16,822 bases of DNA, taken from NCBI GenBank assembly GCA_047975295.1, contig JBKEDH010000077.1, positions 1-16,822 on the forward strand, read 5' to 3'. Within the stretch, counting starts at the first letter, position 1; every line of letters begins with the position of its first letter. Positions 15,135 through 16,822 of the stretch are shown here, in pieces. The translations under genes were made by a program, and so were the position numbers. The DNA comes from JBKEDH01 sp047975295 (GTDB lineage: Bacteria > Bacteroidota > Bacteroidia > Flavobacteriales > Flavobacteriaceae). The notes below the pieces were generated by a model, which saw only the letters and a list, made by a program, of their open reading frames with translations, was not told the DNA's origin and searched no databases.

Positions 15135-16822
15135 ATGCCCAACGAAAAAAATAAAATTTTGGATCTTACATTATTTAAACGACTGTTTAAATACACAAAA
15201 CCATACAAAGGTGTATTTTTCGGGCTATTATTTTCGGTTATTTTATTGGCCATATTAAGTTCGGCCACACCGTATATAACAAAAGATGCCATCGATAAAA
15301 GTATTGCAGTAAAAGATGCCGGTATTTTTATTAACTACATTTTGGTACTGTTTGGTATTTTAATACTCCAAACGGTTTTTCAATTATGGTTTATCTATTA
15401 TGCTGCCTGGCTGGGACAAAGTTTGGTTATGGATATTAGGGTAAAGCTATTTAGCCATTTACTAAGCTTTAAAATGAAATATTTCGATAATTCCTCTGTT
15501 GGTGTACTTATAACCCGAGCGGTAACCGACATGGAACGTATTGCCGATATTTTTGGGCAGGGCCTGTTCATGATTTTTAGGGATTTGCTTACCATGGTTG
15601 TCGTTTTTGCTGTAATGATCTACATTAACTGGCAACTAAGCTTAATCGTATTGGTTATGCTACCCATATTACTTTATGCTACCAGAATTTTCCAAAAGTA
15701 TATGAAAATTGCTTTTGAAGAAGTACGTAACGAAGTGTCGAATCTAAACTCATTTGTACAGGAACGGTTAACAGGAATGAAAATCCTTCAACTCTTTACA
15801 CGGGAAACCACCGAATACAACAATTTTAAAGAAATTAACAGTCGGCATAAAAAGGCATGGTTAAAAACCGTTTGGTATAACTCTATCTTTTTTCCGTTGG
15901 CCGATTTAGTATCATCGCTTTGTATTGGAGCCGTAGCGTGGTACGGCGGACTGGATATTGTGCTAAAAGACAATAATGTATCGCTGGGCGATTTAATTGC
16001 TTTTATCATGTTTATCCCTATGCTGTTTCGGCCATTACGGCAAATAGCCGATAAATTTAACACCCTGCAAATGGGTATGGTCGCTGCTAACAGGGTCTTT
16101 AAGGTATTGGATACTACATCTCATATAGACGATAACGGCAATATTGTTGTACAACACTTTAGGGGCGATATTACTTTTAACAATGTGGTGTTTGCTTATG
16201 TTAAGGACGAAACAGTTTTAAAACATGTTTCGTTTCATGTTAAATCTGGAGAAACAGTTGCCATTGTTGGAGCTACGGGAGCCGGAAAATCGACCATTAT
16301 CAACCTTTTAAACCGGTTTTACGAAATAAACAGCGGTAATATCAATATTGATAACACAGATATAAAGGACATGACTCTGGCTTCATTGCGCAAACAAATA
16401 GCAGTAGTATTACAAGATGTATTTTTGTTTGCCGATACCATTTTAAACAATATTACTTTAAATAATCCCGATATTACCGAAACCCAAGTCGAGACCGCCG
16501 CCAAAGAGATCGGTGTACACGATTTTATTGCTTCCCTGCCCGGCGGATACCATTATAATGTAAAGGAAAGAGGTGCCATGCTATCGTCTGGACAACGCCA
16601 ACTTATTTCTTTTTTAAGGGCTTATGTTACCAATCCAAGTATTTTGGTTCTGGACGAGGCCACTTCGTCGGTCGATTCGTATTCGGAACAGCTTATACAA
16701 AATGCCACCGAAAAGATAACCAAAAACAGAACCTCGATAGTTATTGCCCACAGGTTGGCCACCATAAAAAAAGCCGACAATATTATTGTTATGGACAATG
16801 GAAAAATAGTAGAACAGGGCAC
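15135..16822 (+). CDS. ABC exporter, fused permease-ATPase (MsbA-like), 3' end cut by the window
   Basis: This frame stays open to the window edge. It begins at ATG 15135, directly after the truA stop, with MPNEKNKILDLTLFKRLFKY, and 562 codons are present. The N-terminal half (about 15-320) is a six-helix exporter membrane domain, with hydrophobic stretches such as GVFFGLLFSVILLAIL and the coupling-type segment YFDNSSVGVLITRAVTDMERI. The nucleotide-binding domain shows Walker A GATGAGKST (379-387), a Q-loop glutamine in VVLQDVF, signature LSSGQRQ (483-489; the usual third-position Gly is Ser), Walker B ILVLDEA (503-509, catalytic E508) and H-loop H539. It should form a homo- or heterodimer in the inner membrane and export lipid or hydrophobic compounds; the substrate is unknown. 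Only roughly 20-30 C-terminal residues appear to be missing. Confidence 0.92.
   Translation, partial: MPNEKNKILDLTLFKRLFKYTKPYKGVFFGLLFSVILLAILSSATPYITKDAIDKSIAVKDAGIFINYILVLFGILILQTVFQLWFIYYAAWLGQSLVMDIRVKLFSHLLSFKMKYFDNSSVGVLITRAVTDMERIADIFGQGLFMIFRDLLTMVVVFAVMIYINWQLSLIVLVMLPILLYATRIFQKYMKIAFEEVRNEVSNLNSFVQERLTGMKILQLFTRETTEYNNFKEINSRHKKAWLKTVWYNSIFFPLADLVSSLCIGAVAWYGGLDIVLKDNNVSLGDLIAFIMFIPMLFRPLRQIADKFNTLQMGMVAANRVFKVLDTTSHIDDNGNIVVQHFRGDITFNNVVFAYVKDETVLKHVSFHVKSGETVAIVGATGAGKSTIINLLNRFYEINSGNINIDNTDIKDMTLASLRKQIAVVLQDVFLFADTILNNITLNNPDITETQVETAAKEIGVHDFIASLPGGYHYNVKERGAMLSSGQRQLISFLRAYVTNPSILVLDEATSSVDSYSEQLIQNATEKITKNRTSIVIAHRLATIKKADNIIVMDNGKIVEQG

Overview
The window looks like chromosomal DNA of a member of the Bacteroidota, most likely the Flavobacteriaceae. 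The signs are low GC content, TAnnTTTG-type -7 promoter elements upstream of several genes, few Shine-Dalgarno sequences, a CarboxypepD-plug-barrel outer membrane receptor, and a PGKCYVKC-type OmpA protein of a sort I associate with this phylum. No rRNA, tRNA, CRISPR array or transposase gene was seen.

Layout. (1) 60-3527, minus: fused B12-dependent acyl-CoA mutase IcmF. (2) 3528-3827: divergent intergenic region with the icmF promoter and a 158-bp MITE-like foldback element ending 25 nt before purU. (3) 3828-4682, plus: formyltetrahydrofolate deformylase. (4) 4831-5928, plus: OmpA-family envelope protein with an unusual repeated N-terminal part, followed by a good terminator. (5) 6050-7435, minus: secreted M28 zinc peptidase. 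(6) 7837-8694, minus: PPK2-type polyphosphate kinase. (7) 8914-9255, plus: ArsC-family reductase. (8) 9523-11079, plus: membrane-anchored protein joining one CxxCH heme motif to five FG-GAP/VCBS-like calcium-loop repeats. (9) 11197-13644, plus: TonB-dependent-receptor-like outer membrane protein. (10) 13645-13956: a second MITE-like element and a bidirectional terminator. (11) 13957-14139, minus: 60-residue membrane protein with its own promoter and terminator. (12) 14391-15134, plus: tRNA pseudouridine synthase TruA, whose TAA stop abuts the ATG of (13), an ABC exporter running off the window end.

Most genes are single-gene units of core metabolism and envelope function; only truA and the ABC exporter look like an operon. 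The most notable non-genic signal is a pair of short non-autonomous elements (3642-3799 and 13694-13854). They have near-identical lengths, related terminal inverted repeats, TNA-type 3-bp target duplications and a palindrome at their exact centres. A third, decayed copy may lie at 9302-9454. No complete novel defence or biosynthetic system is visible; the genes belong to recognisable families apart from the small membrane protein.
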